DNA of 64,000 bases from Fagopyrum homotropicum (lineage: Eukaryota; Streptophyta; Magnoliopsida; Caryophyllales; Polygonaceae). Made by a program: the position numbers and the translations under genes. Below the pieces are notes generated by a model that was given only the letters and a program-made list of their open reading frames with translations, ran no database searches and was not told the origin of the DNA. Within the stretch, counting starts at the first letter, position 1. The number at the start of each line of letters is the position of its first letter. The DNA is taken from positions 14,972,001 to 15,036,000 of the forward strand of contig BSWB01000008.1 of assembly GCA_033239125.1 (NCBI GenBank), given 5' to 3'. Positions 21,021-31,980 of this stretch are shown here, in pieces.

Positions 21021-22350
21021 TTCCTTATATAGAAGATAAGATAGAATGGATTATAAGTCAAGAAAATCAATGAAAAAGCTTTTCAAAAACATTTTATGGT
21101 GTGCAACTATCATAGATCACTCTAAGAGAATACTTCCTGGAATTTAAAAAACTCAATATGCTTAAAACATTTTATAAATATAGGAAAGTTGTTCATCTTT
21201 GCACAAAATCATAGAATGCATAATAAATCATAATTATCAAAATTAATCATGTATAATCCGATTTAAACCGCTAAGTCAATCAATAAGCTCAAGGTCTCAA
21301 GGGCTTCCCAAAAGAAAAGGTCAAGAAACGTGTAGGGTAGGGATGTATGTAAGGTAATGTGGTGCTAGAATCCGGGAAAAGGATGAACTTCACTTTCACT
21401 TTGACTTGCAACATCTTCCACCAATAAGCTTTGCTTATTTCGCACTTTTTTTCTCTTTTACTTTACTTTTTGGGATGCATGGACAGAGGTGCACAATAAC
21501 CGAAGCCTAGGAGATCCGCAATCATCAATTTCTTGAGATGCATCAAACCCTTGATGCACATACCATGACCCGTTAGGAATATCGCTCAATCCGACTTTGG
21601 CAAGACACAAACACCCGGCTATATGAATGGTGCCGAGTTACTCATCTTCATGATTGACTTCCCCAAACCTATAATTGCTTTCTAAGACTTTCACTTCCAG
21701 CCCACTTCTCAACTTTAACTTGCTTTCACCACTTGCTTGCTTCCTAATTCCCGGATAGGTAAAGGGAGGCAAAATGTATATGAGGGGTTAAGCATGATCA
21801 AGAAGAAGAAGAAGAAAAGAGTGAATTGCCTTGATCTTTCCAAGAAGAGAGTGAGAGAACTTATCCTGCGGTGTCAACCTTCAAATCCAACATAATTTGG
21901 ATAGAAACAAAGTATTAAACATGCCAATAATTTCAAACAAAGCATTTAGCAACTTAAACATATTATAAAACCTTTCAAACACATAAAGAATTTAAAACCA
22001 GTAGGTAAACAAAATCTTCACTGAGGTCATATCCAGATAAGTAGTACAAAAATCGTTTTCGAAAACTCTCAGTTAACCTACCTCGGTCGAGGTGTTCTTA
22101 AGTCAACCGAGGTGAATCACCTCGTTCGGCTAGAACTGTCCCGGTCGAGGTCCAAAAATTTTTTTTTTTTTAAAACCAGTTTTCTTTCAGTTTCGACGTT
22201 TTTTCTCAATCAAATAACCTGTAAGTATGCATGTGATACCAGATAATCATATAAAGGCAAATGAAGCATAAATATGAAAATATCCGATAAATAAAATACA
22301 TCAAAAATGTCGAATACATCAAAGGTAGCCACATAGTCAAATAACAAACA
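21021..22350 (-). other. Ath-M noncoding 3' region
   Basis: Holds the conserved noncoding block (about 21525-21672) and a family-1 motif cluster (22075-22155) next to a T/A run. No gene seen. Confidence 0.6.
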
Positions 22351-22378
22351 CCCCATACTTGAGACACACTGTCCCAGT
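22351..22378 (-). other. hairpin H2 and internal PPT-like sequence (Ath-M)
   Basis: On the minus strand CTGGGACA-GTG-TGTCTCAA is followed by AAGTATGGGG. One pair has become G-U. Confidence 0.55.
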
Positions 22379-22466
22379 GGGTATAATAAAAGTTTAAATA
22401 AAAGAGGACTCACCGGATGAGAGCCGAACTGCATAAAAAAATATAATAAATAAACCCTGCAGCTCC

Positions 22467-22515
22467 TCAGTAGTCCTGATCCGGCGGTGGTGGTGGTATG
22501 TAGGGGTACTTAAGG
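22467..22515 (-). pseudogene. C-terminal remnant of env-like ORF (Ath-M)
   Basis: The minus strand reads PPPPPDQDY then a stop, matching the PPPADQD tail of the Ath-A env-like ORF. The body of the ORF is deleted; only leader sequence lies between here and the TATA box. Confidence 0.5.
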
Positions 22516-22773
22516 TTTTCCTCAACAGATTCAAGGGCAACCAAAGCCCAAATTGCAGTAAACGAGCGAGTTAGGGTTTCGGTCGTTTTTACCTCGTTCC
22601 GGCCGATTCACTCGATTTTTCCTGCAGATTCGTTGTTGCAATCGACTCCTCTATCCTTCAATCTCGGTTTGGAAGCAGAAAACGTCGAAAACGAGCGAGA
22701 ATCGAGAGTGAGCGAAGTGGATCTGTCGCCGCGGTCGAAATGGGTAAAAAAAAAGTGAAAAGTAATTTTTCCC

Positions 22774-22950
22774 TTTTTATACTGTTACTGGATCTACTGT
22801 CACCTCGGTCGAGATGGTCTCGACTGGCCCGAGGTGGTATGGACCGAGGCGGTTCTGCAGAAACCCTAGTTGCCTCGGTTGCTTCAAGAATCAACTCGGT
22901 CGAGGTGCTCTGACAGTGACCGAGGTGCTTCTGTCTTCTCAGAATCTCGA
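22774..22950 (-). promoter_or_regulatory. putative internal promoter (Ath-M), family-1 motifs plus TATA box
   Basis: On the minus strand, about seven motif or half sites (such as CACCTCGACCGAGTTG and CATCTCGACCGAGGTG) end some 20 bases before TATAAAAA (22774-22781). Position and order match Ath-A 4735-4909. No env-like ORF is left downstream. Confidence 0.6.
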
Positions 22951-23072
22951 ACTTCTGTCCTTCCAGATGTGTTTCTTCCTGTTGTCTGTCCAGAACGCCA
23001 AAAACAAAGCAAAGCAAAGCAAAAACAAAAACTACCTAAGCTAGACTAGAAAACGGGAAAGAAGAGCAATAC

Positions 23073-23090
23073 CTTGGGTTGCCTCCCAAG
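23073..23090 (-). other. post-INT hairpin H1 (Ath-M)
   Basis: CTTGGG-AGGCAA-CCCAAG on the minus strand, about 40 bases after the INT stop. Confidence 0.75.
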
Positions 23091-23131
23091 AAGCGCTTGA
23101 TTTAAGGTCGCTAGCTGGACCATGATGCGTC

Positions 23132-26100
23132 TCAAACGAGGTATATCGGTGCAACCTCCTCAACCGGCGTTTCTGGCTGGTACTTCTTAAGTCTATGACC
23201 GTTGACCTTGAAGCTTCCGCTAGTTTCGCCCCATATCTCAACTGCACCATGAGGGAAAACATGCTTCACAACATAAGGTCCGGTCCATCTAGATTTCAAC
23301 TTACCTGGAAAAAGACGGAGGCGGGAGTTGAAGAGTAGAACTAAGTCTCCTTCGTTAAGCTCCTTTGGGATGATACGCTTGTCATGCCATCTCTTTGTCC
23401 TTTCCTTATAGATTTTGGCATTCTCGTAAGCGTTCAAACGCAGCTCCTCCAGCTCGTTAAGCTCCAATAGGCGTTTCTCGCCAGCCTCCTTGATGTCAAA
23501 GTTCAACCATTTGATAGCCCAATACGCCTTGTGCTCCAACTCAACGGGCAAATGGCAAGACTTTCCATATACCAAATTATAAGGGGTGGTACCTATGGGA
23601 GTCTTGAATGCTGTCCTGTACGCCCAAAGAGCATCGTCCAATTTCATGGACCAATCCTTCCTCGTTCTAGAGACGGTCTTCTCCAAAATTGCCTTGATTT
23701 CTCTATTCGAGATCTCGACCTGTCCACTAGTTTGAGGGTGATAAGCGGTTGATACCTTGTGGGTTACCCCATACTTCGACAGAAGTGCCTTAAACTTCCG
23801 GTTGATGAAATGCGTTCCTCCATCGCTGATGATGATGCGTGGAGTTCCAAATCGTGGAAAGATAGTTCTATTCAAGAACTTCACAACCACCTTGGCGTCG
23901 TTAGTGGGAGAAGCAATGGCTTCAACCCATCTAGAGACGTAATCAACGGCAAGGAGAATGTAGAGGTTTCCTCCGGAGGATGGGAAAGGTCCCATGAAGT
24001 CAATCCCCCACACATCAAAGATTTCCACTTCTTGGATGTTATTAAGCGGCATCTCGTTCCTCCTTGATAAGTTCCCTGTTCTTTGGCATGCATCACAAGA
24101 AACAACAAAAGATTGCACATCCTTAAATAATGTAGGCCAAAAGAAACCGGAACGCAATACCTTAGCGCATGTTTTATCGGTGCTAGCATGTCCTCCACAA
24201 GGAAGTGAATGACAATGCCTTATGACGCTATTAACTTCATCTTCCGGAATGCACCTTCGAAGCATCCCATCCGGTCCGCGCTTGAATAGCAGCGGCTCAT
24301 CCCAGTAGTAGTGTCGTACTTCCTTGAAGAATCTCTTCTTTTGAGAGTACGTCAATCCGGGCGGTATTTCCTGGCAAACAAGATAATTCACAATATCAGC
24401 ATACCAAGGACCTTTATTATCAGAAAGTTGGTGGAGGGAATGATCCGCCAACTGTGGGTGAATATCAGAGAAGGGAGTAAGAAAATTGTTATTCTCAGCG
24501 ATCTCAGTTGACGTCATCTCGCTGTCGACATCGGTCGAGGCGTTTAGGCGTTGACCGAGGTGTTCTCCAGACGCCTCGCTCCGTCCAGAAAGTTCCTCGG
24601 TCGAGGTACTGCTACTGGAACCGAGACTGGAGATCTTTGTCTCCTGGACTAGCTTCTCAGTTTTAGCTCCTGGATCCTCTTCCCGTGCCTTCAAGCTCCG
24701 TATATCTGCATCACAAGAAGCATCTATACCTTCCTCCATTAAACTGAAGCTAATAACTCTTTCGAGTGGATCGTTAATAAGGATAGAGCTCACCAATTCC
24801 CTTGATTCTTCTTCATCGTAGATGTTGAAGATATCATCAGTTAGTTGCTCTCCTTTCATGGCCGCAAGTAGTGCGAACTCCACCTCATCGCCACCAACGT
24901 TGAATTTCAACTTGGCGTTCTTGCAATCCACATTGCAACCCGAAGTTGCTAGAAATGGCCTCCCGAGAATGATAGGAACTGGATAATCTGCGGGAATGTC
25001 AAGTACGACAAAATCTATAGGTAGATAGAAGTTACCTAACTTGACCGGAACGTCCTCCAAAATGCCCACGGGATGGGTAATGGAGCGATCCGCCATGTAA
25101 AGTCGAATCTTGACCGGCTTGGGCTCTCCAAGACCGATCTTAGTGCATAGCTCCAGCGGGATGATGCTCACGCTGGCTCCTAGATCACAAAGGGCTTCAC
25201 AAGTGACATCCCCGACTTGAATGGGAATGTAAAATGAGCCGGGATCTCTCAACTTAGGTGGCATCTTTTCCTTCATGATCTTGATAAGCTCCGAAGATTT
25301 AGATGTCATCCTAACTTCACCAACATCCTCCAGCTTCCTCTTCCTTGATAAGATTTCTTTTAAGAACTTCCCATAGGCGGGCATACCTAGAATAGCATCA
25401 AGGAAAGGAATATTAATATGTAGCTTATTCATCAAGTCAAGAAACTTACCAAAGTGCTTGTCTAGATGTGCTCTGGCTCTGGAGTGAGGGAATGGAAGTG
25501 GTGGTTTATATGCAGGAGGTGGAACATAAGTTTCTGTCGTTCCTCCTGCTTTCTGTTGCGCCGCCTCGGTTGGCATCTCGGTCGAGGTGTTCTTCGACTG
25601 GGTCTGGACCGAGGTGGTCTGCATCGAGCGAGGTACTGGATCTGCAGTTTTGAGTCCACTCCTCGTCGTTATGGCCATGCACTGGCCCTTAGGGTTAGTT
25701 TCCGTCTTTGCTGGAAGCTTCCCTGGATCTCTTGGCGCTTCATTCGCCCTATTAGCAAGTTGTTGTTCGAAGGACTTTTGGGCCCTCGAAAATGAAGTCA
25801 TAGAATTCTCCATAGCACTAAGCTTGATCAAGATTGCCTCCAGGACTGCGTCCTTCTTTTCCGGCTGAGACGAACTTGATCCTTGCCCTTGGCTTTTCAA
25901 TGGAGTAGAAGAAGAAGAAGGAGAAGAGAGGAAAGGGTTAGAGGAATCATTAGAATTGGAGTTTGAGTGATTGTTACCGTGATTTTGGTTATTCGCCCTC
26001 CAATTGTTGCTATTGGATCCTCTATTGTTGTTGTTGTAGTTGTTGTTTCGGGGTCCGTTGTTGTTGTTACGGTACCCGTTATTGTTGTTGTTGTTGTTCC

Positions 26101-27241
26101 TTTGCCCTTGTTCTTCCTTCTTAGTTTGAGCCATCAAGAGCTCCTTCAATTGCTTCACGTCGTTCTTCAAGGACGTGAGCTGGTTGTTGTTGGGTTGAGT
26201 CTCTTGAAAGTTGACTCTTTTAACTCCACCCTCAGCTCCTTGGTGGGTGTACTTCTCCATGTGCAAGGCTTGCTTCTCAATGAAGTCCCAAGCCTCGTCA
26301 ACCGCCATGTCCATGAAGGTACCGGCGGAGAGTAGTTGGAGATTGAACTGGGTGCTTCCGTCCAGCCCTTTGAAGTAGATCTCCAACAACTCAATCTTTG
26401 GAATCCCATGATGTGGGCAATCCAAAAGGATATCCTTGAACCGCTCCCAAGATTTGGACAAGCTCTCCTTGTCCTTCATGATGAAAGTATTGATCTTCCC
26501 TCTCATTTCAGCAGTCTTTGAGGGGGGAAAGAATTTGGTCAAGAATTCTGTAGTCATCTCCTCCCATGTGCTAATTTTTCCTGGAGGAAGAGATTGATAC
26601 CAAGTAAGAGCTCTATCTTTTAAAGAAAAGTAAAAAGGTCTTAGCTTGTAGTTGTTGTTCTCAATTCTGGACGGTCGCAAGGTTTCCATCAAGATCTCGT
26701 AGTTTTGAAGATGTTGATGCGGCGACTCCTTCTCTAGTCCTCCGAATTGGCATTGGCGAATCATGGCTAGAACTTGCGGTCGAAGTTCGTAGTCATGATC
26801 CGCTGGATCTCCTAGGTTCACCCCTGGACGCCTCAGCTGTTGATTAGGGTCCATCCTTTGACCTAGGGTTTGTGGGATTCCTGCAAGAAGAACATCTCGG
26901 ACTGGCATCCGAGGTGGAAGTACCTCGGCCGGGGCGTCAGGTACTGGAATCTGCCTCGGTCGAGGATCAACTACTGGATCCTCCCTCGGTCGAAGTAGAA
27001 TCTGGTCCCGAATGGCTGCAATCTCAGCTTTGATTGCTGCAGTCCTGGCATGATTCTCTTCTTTCTCTTGCCTTAGCTCTTCTTTACTGAGACGTAGCAG
27101 CTCCTGCGTCTCTCTCAATTGGGCCGCAAGATCGTGATCGTCTTGTTGGGCCATCTTCGCTTCTCTTAAGCGTCGCTTGTATGTCTTTTCTGGTTCGGGA
27201 TCGTAAGGAACGATTTCCTTCCCAGTGCGGGTTCTTCGCAT
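23132..27241 (-). CDS. gag-PR-INT polyprotein without RT and RNase H (Ath-M)
   Basis: Intact, about 1,369 codons. I chose the ATG at 27241 because it matches the start (MRR) in Ath-A and Ath-C; the frame is open to an ATG at 27277. Order: coiled coil (~residues 25-80); gag core (~140-327); Asn-rich stretch (~377-424); MAITTRSGL (~522); protease with CDLGAS, catalytic Asp ~686; linker with family-1 motifs (~867-914); integrase His/Cys zinc domain (~1000-1050); core Asp ~1081, Asp ~1140 and Glu ~1176, with the expected 35 residues between the last two; and a GPYVV C-terminal segment (~1319). No gag zinc knuckle is visible. Between linker and integrase all of RT and RNase H, about 570 residues in Ath-B and Ath-C, is missing without a frame break. 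Reverse transcription must be supplied by another element. Confidence 0.93.
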   Translation of the reverse strand: MRRTRTGKEIVPYDPEPEKTYKRRLREAKMAQQDDHDLAAQLRETQELLRLSKEELRQEKEENHARTAAIKAEIAAIRDQILLRPREDPVVDPRPRQIPVPDAPAEVLPPRMPVRDVLLAGIPQTLGQRMDPNQQLRRPGVNLGDPADHDYELRPQVLAMIRQCQFGGLEKESPHQHLQNYEILMETLRPSRIENNNYKLRPFYFSLKDRALTWYQSLPPGKISTWEEMTTEFLTKFFPPSKTAEMRGKINTFIMKDKESLSKSWERFKDILLDCPHHGIPKIELLEIYFKGLDGSTQFNLQLLSAGTFMDMAVDEAWDFIEKQALHMEKYTHQGAEGGVKRVNFQETQPNNNQLTSLKNDVKQLKELLMAQTKKEEQGQRNNNNNNNGYRNNNNGPRNNNYNNNNRGSNSNNWRANNQNHGNNHSNSNSNDSSNPFLSSPSSSSTPLKSQGQGSSSSQPEKKDAVLEAILIKLSAMENSMTSFSRAQKSFEQQLANRANEAPRDPGKLPAKTETNPKGQCMAITTRSGLKTADPVPRSMQTTSVQTQSKNTSTEMPTEAAQQKAGGTTETYVPPPAYKPPLPFPHSRARAHLDKHFGKFLDLMNKLHINIPFLDAILGMPAYGKFLKEILSRKRKLEDVGEVRMTSKSSELIKIMKEKMPPKLRDPGSFYIPIQVGDVTCEALCDLGASVSIIPLELCTKIGLGEPKPVKIRLYMADRSITHPVGILEDVPVKLGNFYLPIDFVVLDIPADYPVPIILGRPFLATSGCNVDCKNAKLKFNVGGDEVEFALLAAMKGEQLTDDIFNIYDEEESRELVSSILINDPLERVISFSLMEEGIDASCDADIRSLKAREEDPGAKTEKLVQETKISSLGSSSSTSTEELSGRSEASGEHLGQRLNASTDVDSEMTSTEIAENNNFLTPFSDIHPQLADHSLHQLSDNKGPWYADIVNYLVCQEIPPGLTYSQKKRFFKEVRHYYWDEPLLFKRGPDGMLRRCIPEDEVNSVIRHCHSLPCGGHASTDKTCAKVLRSGFFWPTLFKDVQSFVVSCDACQRTGNLSRRNEMPLNNIQEVEIFDVWGIDFMGPFPSSGGNLYILLAVDYVSRWVEAIASPTNDAKVVVKFLNRTIFPRFGTPRIIISDGGTHFINRKFKALLSKYGVTHKVSTAYHPQTSGQVEISNREIKAILEKTVSRTRKDWSMKLDDALWAYRTAFKTPIGTTPYNLVYGKSCHLPVELEHKAYWAIKWLNFDIKEAGEKRLLELNELEELRLNAYENAKIYKERTKRWHDKRIIPKELNEGDLVLLFNSRLRLFPGKLKSRWTGPYVVKHVFPHGAVEIWGETSGSFKVNGHRLKKYQPETPVEEVAPIYLV

Positions 27242-27345
27242 GTACCTAAGAAAGAACCTGCAAAGATCGTCACTCAAGTAGAGTGGTTAGATGAAACGGG
27301 GCAAGCGCCCCAAGAGCAAACCGTACCGGCTCGGTCTAGACCAAG

Positions 27346-27363
27346 TCCCCGGCAACGGCGCCA
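27346..27363 (-). other. Ath-M primer-binding site (tRNA-Asp)
   Basis: Perfect 18-base tRNA-Asp complement on the minus strand. Confidence 0.95.
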
Positions 27364-27369
27364 AAAACT

Positions 27370-29116
27370 TGTTCGCTCCAAACGGTGTGTGCAAGCTTTA
27401 AATTTATAACCCTAGACTTAAGCTTAAAACAAGGATGCGAACCCGCAGTGTACGGGTCAATCGTAGTAAAAGCAAGAAAATTCCAGGGGTCGATCACAGG
27501 GACTCAGTGAAACAGAGTCAATACGGTGTGCTAATGTTAATACTAACCACAAGAGCGATTTAACACAATCAAAGATGAATAAGATGTCAAATAAAGCAAA
27601 CATGCAATTCTAGGGATTAAAGCATCTAGTTGTGGTTCCAACTCAAGATCTGTAGATAAGCGGACAAAGCTGAGATTTTTGCGTGGGGAAGGTGTTTCTA
27701 AAGTGGAGTAGATCACCGGGTAAGTCTCACTACACACTAATCCTAAACCGTAACTCCTATTACCGGGTAAGTCTCAAGGAATCAAGATAAAGAACTATAA
27801 CCTCAAACTAACATACCATCTAAGGGAATAGAATCAACCTTTACCGGGTAAGTCTCAGGCTAACTCACAAAGATGGGATGGAAGCACACTCAAACCCCAA
27901 TAAAGGCTAAACCTTTATTACCTACACTTATGATCGTTGGTATACAAACTAAGGAATTACCGGGTAAGTCTCATCCTAAGCTTGCATTGAACCAGGAAAG
28001 GTGTAATAAGAATAGGATTTGGCAAACTCTAACACTTAACTCTCAGTTTAAGGTCGGATAAGTCACCTCGGTCAGAAGAATTCCACCCCGGCCGAGATGT
28101 TCATCAACCGAACGAGATGCTTAGGGTTAAGGTTAAAGACTCGAACTTTCAGGATCCTACTGAAATCTAAGATTATTCTATCATTGTTTTTCCCACAACC
28201 TTCAGCCAATCACCCTAGAATCACACAAGGAAATTAGCCACTCATCATCATTATGAAAGTATTAAATGTAAGGGAAGAAGGTGAATATTTGAACAAAGAA
28301 GAATTTAATGAAAAGACTTCAATAACTGAATCAAATATCACAACAAAGCGTTCCTTGGATAATAATCCAAAAAGACAAGACAACAATTGAGGGAATTGAA
28401 GACAATCTTACAAAACCCTTCAATAAAGCTATAAAAGCTATGGACTTCAATCTTCCTTCAACCTTCAAAAAGGTTCTTCAACTCTCTCCCAAATTGGGGT
28501 ATGCGGCTGCTGCGTCTTTTTCGGTGTAGGCGGATGTTCGTGTATGCGGGCCCTCGAATTGTGGGAAATCCGACCCTTTTTATAGGAAAATAACCCTCCA
28601 AAGATAATAAATCTTAAGAAGATATTATCCCATAAATATAGGTAAAATATATATTCTGCATATCTCCTTCCTTCCAGAAGCCAAGCCCAGAAATATAAGA
28701 TCACTTTCCAAATTTAAAAGATCTCTTCCAAGAATAAAATATTCTCGCCGCGTCCTAGGTATTCGCCTCGGTCGAGTCGGCGTCCCTGGATCACCTCGGT
28801 CGAGATGAATCTCTGGTCAACCGAGGTGAGTCTCAACTGGATATGAAATCTCTCGAATCTGCTCCAAAGTGGATCTTCAATCCATGGCTATGCTTCCTGG
28901 ATGTAGCTCCAAATGACTCATGACTCCTTTTGCTCCTTTTTGATGCAAAACGTACCATATTACCTGCAATTACAACGAAACTAGGTGTAGACCTCGATTC
29001 TCGCAAAGGTAGATGAAATGGTAGTAAAATCACATAATGTATATACAAACATACAGATTATGAAAGATAAAACGTCCAAACAAATCCCAAAAACTAGACT
29101 ATAATTCATGCTATCA
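27370..29116 (-). repeat. Ath-M 5' LTR (family 1)
   Basis: About 1,747 bp, TGATAGCATG to GGAGCGAACA on the minus strand. TATAAAAA at 28577-28584, motif cluster at about 28765-28830. Confidence 0.93.
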
Positions 29117-29132
29117 CAAGTATGGGGTATTT

Positions 29133-31105
29133 TGATGACATGATTTATGACGTTAGTTTAGGCATATATTTAGGTAGTTTTTCCCTTCATCCATGCATGA
29201 TTGACGTTAGTTCGTGACCTTTATTGCTTAATTGAGTCATATTGCTAGAAAAGACGTCTACACGAGCTTTTGTCGGTTTTGTAGGTATTTCGGGGATCTT
29301 TTGGACAATAATCGATACATTAGAGGGTCAAGCCTCATAGTGGTACATATCCAAAGCTTTGAAGGAACATACTTGGAGCAAAGAAGGACACAAGGACCCT
29401 TATTGGTGTAAGACTTGGAGCAACTCATGACTAGTTGATCATAACAAGCTTCTGTTGATGAAAATCGACCTAACACTCAGGAAAATCGGTCGATTTCCTT
29501 CAAAACTGGGTCGATTTTTGGCCCCTGACAGCATTGACACTTGTCACATTTCTTCTATGTCCAACCTTTGCTTTAGCTCGGTTGAGTGTGCCTTTGAATG
29601 TGCAGCCTGTAACTTTTGCAAGAGGAAATCCACTATATTAGAGGCATTTTGAAGACTTAAAAGGGGTTGGAAAAAGTTGGAAAGTTCCCCAAGTTCTCCC
29701 CTAGCCCCTTTGTGGGTGTTCTTGGGAGACATTAGATTAGATTCACCTTAGAGTAAGATTTGAGTGATTTTTGTGAAGAAACTTGTTGAAGGATTGTAAG
29801 ACCCGACTTGGAGCTACATTTGTTGTGTTGAAAGACTTGTTTTGAAATCAAATCCAACTAAGTTTCATTGAATTGCCTTTACTTCATCTTCTTGCTATGG
29901 ATTCCATGTATGCTTGTATGATGATTTTAGATCTTGAAATGCATGTTATTAGCTAAGTTATTGTGATTCTAGGGTGATGGTTTGATGGTTATGGCTTGGG
30001 TGATGATATAATGGATTTGCATGTTAGTTTACGATGATTTTTGTGCCCGAAACATAAACCAGAGGAGAAAAATCGACCTGTTCATAGGCTAGATCGACCG
30101 ATTTACCTGATGATCCACCCAATTTATCCTTCTATTGCTCTTTAATTGATGAATCTGCATGTTAGGATGTTTGATTGTTGAAATCCTAGTGTTTGTTGAG
30201 CATAATCTAGCTTAGGGTGACCTAAAGTTAGCAAACTAATTGAGGAATGAGACTTACCCGGTGATTTTCGCTCTTAGGTATAAAAGATAATGAATTCTAG
30301 GTAGTAGTGAGCCAAAAAAGCCGCTATTGGACTGAGTGTTCTAGGATCGTTGCTTAAGACTTGCCTTTTCCGAGACTTACCCGGTAAGGAGGGGTTTGAT
30401 CCTTTGGTAGTGGCCCGGTTTGTATAGAATTCTCAACCTTAGCACCTTGAGACTTACACGGTAATAGGACTTTGGTGAAGGACTAGTGGAACATGAGACT
30501 TACCCGGTAATTGTTCCCATTAGAGAAACACCCTTTCCCAACAACCGCAGCTTTGTCCTAGATGTTAAGAAGCTTGAGTCCAATGCCATAACCGGAAATC
30601 TTGATCTCTAGAATCCACTTATCTTACTTCTATCACCTATCTCGTGTTTGTGAGTTGTTTGCTTGATTGTTTGCATATCTTTTGATCTTTGTTGATCACC
30701 ACAAAACCCAACCAAAAATATTATGACTTCCATTTCTTTATTTCTTTCTGATCTCTTAGTTTAAGATTTCCGTCATTAATCTCAAAGATATTTTATAAAA
30801 TAATATTACATCGAACTAGATGGAAGACGGGCAACAAGTTGTGCCGCCAATCCTTTCTGGATAGCGAATCCGATCCTCCTAAAAACAACATCATAAGACC
30901 TAGGAGACATAACGTTGCCATTCAAAACCCGTTGCACTATCCATAATCACTTGAATGATTTGATTTCACCTTAGTCTTTGTGTTCGACCTCGGCATACTT
31001 TCCTTTCTACAAAACGATCGTACACTGCGGGTTCGCTAGGTAGTTTAGGAGATTAGATCGAGTTATAAATTGTAAGACTTTTTGTGCTACATCTCTAGCA
31101 TAACA
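29133..31105 (+). repeat. Ath-E 3' LTR (family 3) with a small insertion
   Basis: Starts TGATGACATG and ends CTAGCATAACA. Family-3 motifs are at 29462-29520 (including AAATCGGTCGATTT at 29483-29496) and 30067-30105. A TTAAAAGGGG TATA-like box is near 29655. Four GAGACTTACCCGGT repeats start at 30249, 30372, 30449 and 30495. It contains an extra segment at about 30771-30937 absent from the 5' LTR. Confidence 0.9.
30771..30937 (-). other. ~165-bp non-LTR insertion with a short open frame
   Basis: The 5' LTR (9640-9660) lacks this segment. On the minus strand about 43 codons stay open and end at TAA 30806-30808 (reading AIQKGLAAQLVARLPSSSM), followed by an AT-rich tail. It looks like the 3' end of a coding sequence. 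I do not recognise the family and cannot define a TSD. Confidence 0.5.
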
Positions 31106-31345
31106 GCAGCCCAACGATCTAAACCTCTCTCAACCCAAGCAATGCTCTCCCAAAATTTCCGAGGGCTAACCGCCCTCAGAAAAGTTCCTACACTATCCTT
31201 AAGAAAAGATCAGCAACCTAAACTTAATCTTCCTAGACTTAGGATCATGCTTGAAAGAACTCAAAAATTCCAATGTTATTTCCTCAAAATCATGCTCTCT
31301 AATTCCAACAAACACAACAAGTCCAGCGCACTCAGTCATATCATA
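31106..31345 (-). pseudogene. Athila env-like fragment on the minus strand
   Basis: The minus strand reads VGIREHDFEEITLEF and, after breaks, a PRKFWESIAWVERGLDRW segment. These match the env-like ORFs of Ath-D (VGIREHDYEDITLEL) and Ath-A (ARQFWGQIAHIVEHADRW). Ath-E inserted into it at 31105/31106, so it belongs to an older element. Confidence 0.65.
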
Positions 31346-31980
31346 ATTCCGGATCAGCAACCTAAACTTGGTTGGTTCTTTTCATAAGTTATTCATTAAT
31401 GTCTCATCTTGATCTTAAATATGTGTTGAGTCAACCGGCATCAACATAACTTAACAAGTTAGTGATCCATAAACCTACAAGATCAAAGCACAAGTTAGCA
31501 TTTTAACAAAGACAAAGAGATACAAAGAAAGCATAAACACCGTTAGACTTTCGTTATAGTTATATTCCTTTTCCTATAAGAGGTTACAACCAGCTTTCAA
31601 CAAAAAGGGTTACTACTAGATTAAGGACCCGAACCCAGAGTCAATTAATCCTAGTTCTTTGCATGAAATTAAACACTTAAGGTGATCAATCTAAGTGGTA
31701 AGAAACATGCAAACATAAGTTTAGAGCTCAAGGAATATAACACATATAAATGAATAATACTAATATTAATAAAGACTTACAACCAAAGCATCAATGCAGC
31801 TTTAAAACAACCCAATGTAGCAAGGAACTTAGAAATTCATTACACTTGGAAGTAAGGGAAATAGAGCTAAAGTGGGGAAAATGATGGATGATTCTAGCAA
31901 TCAGCAATGACTCTATTTATACTAGAATTGACACTAAATGAGAGTAAATAGCTGTCCTAAACAACCACCTTTAATGTCAT
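31346..31980 (-). repeat. LTR-like fragment with TATA box, right half beyond Ath-B
   Basis: Joined to 46786-47318 once Ath-B and one copy of its TSD are removed. The minus strand carries TATAAATA (31915-31922) downstream of a motif-rich stretch (46786-47240), as in a U3 region. It lacks the GAGACTTACCCGGT array of families 1-3, so its LTR family is uncertain. The left edge near the env-like fragment is rearranged: GATCAGCAACCTAAACTT occurs at about 31209 and again at about 31351. Confidence 0.5.

Larger units (their letters stand above)
19238..29116 (-). mobile_element. Ath-M: young Athila element with intact gag-PR-INT and no RT/RNase H
   Basis: 9,879 bp on the minus strand with LTRs 27370-29116 (5') and 19238-20981 (3'). 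TSD CAAGT is at 19233-19237 and 29117-29121. The PBS is perfect. One frame of about 1,370 codons encodes gag, PR and INT with RT and RNase H absent. The env-like ORF is deleted but its putative promoter remains. The LTRs are nearly identical over ~1.4 kb. Confidence 0.95.
9452..31105 (+). mobile_element. Ath-E: short non-autonomous Athila element (family 3), split by nested insertions
   Basis: Its pieces are the 5' LTR end 9452-9816, internal 9817-11809, 18262-19237 and 29122-29132, and the 3' LTR 29133-31105. Without inserts the internal region is only about 3 kb. It carries one decayed ORF without RT. Ath-A lies in its 5' LTR, Ath-N in its noncoding part and Ath-M exactly in its PPT. The right flank continues a minus-strand env-like fragment. 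Confidence 0.88.

Noticed and set aside
25970..26110. Long plus-strand frame rich in Val opposite gag
   Set aside because: Antisense shadow of the Asn-rich gag stretch.
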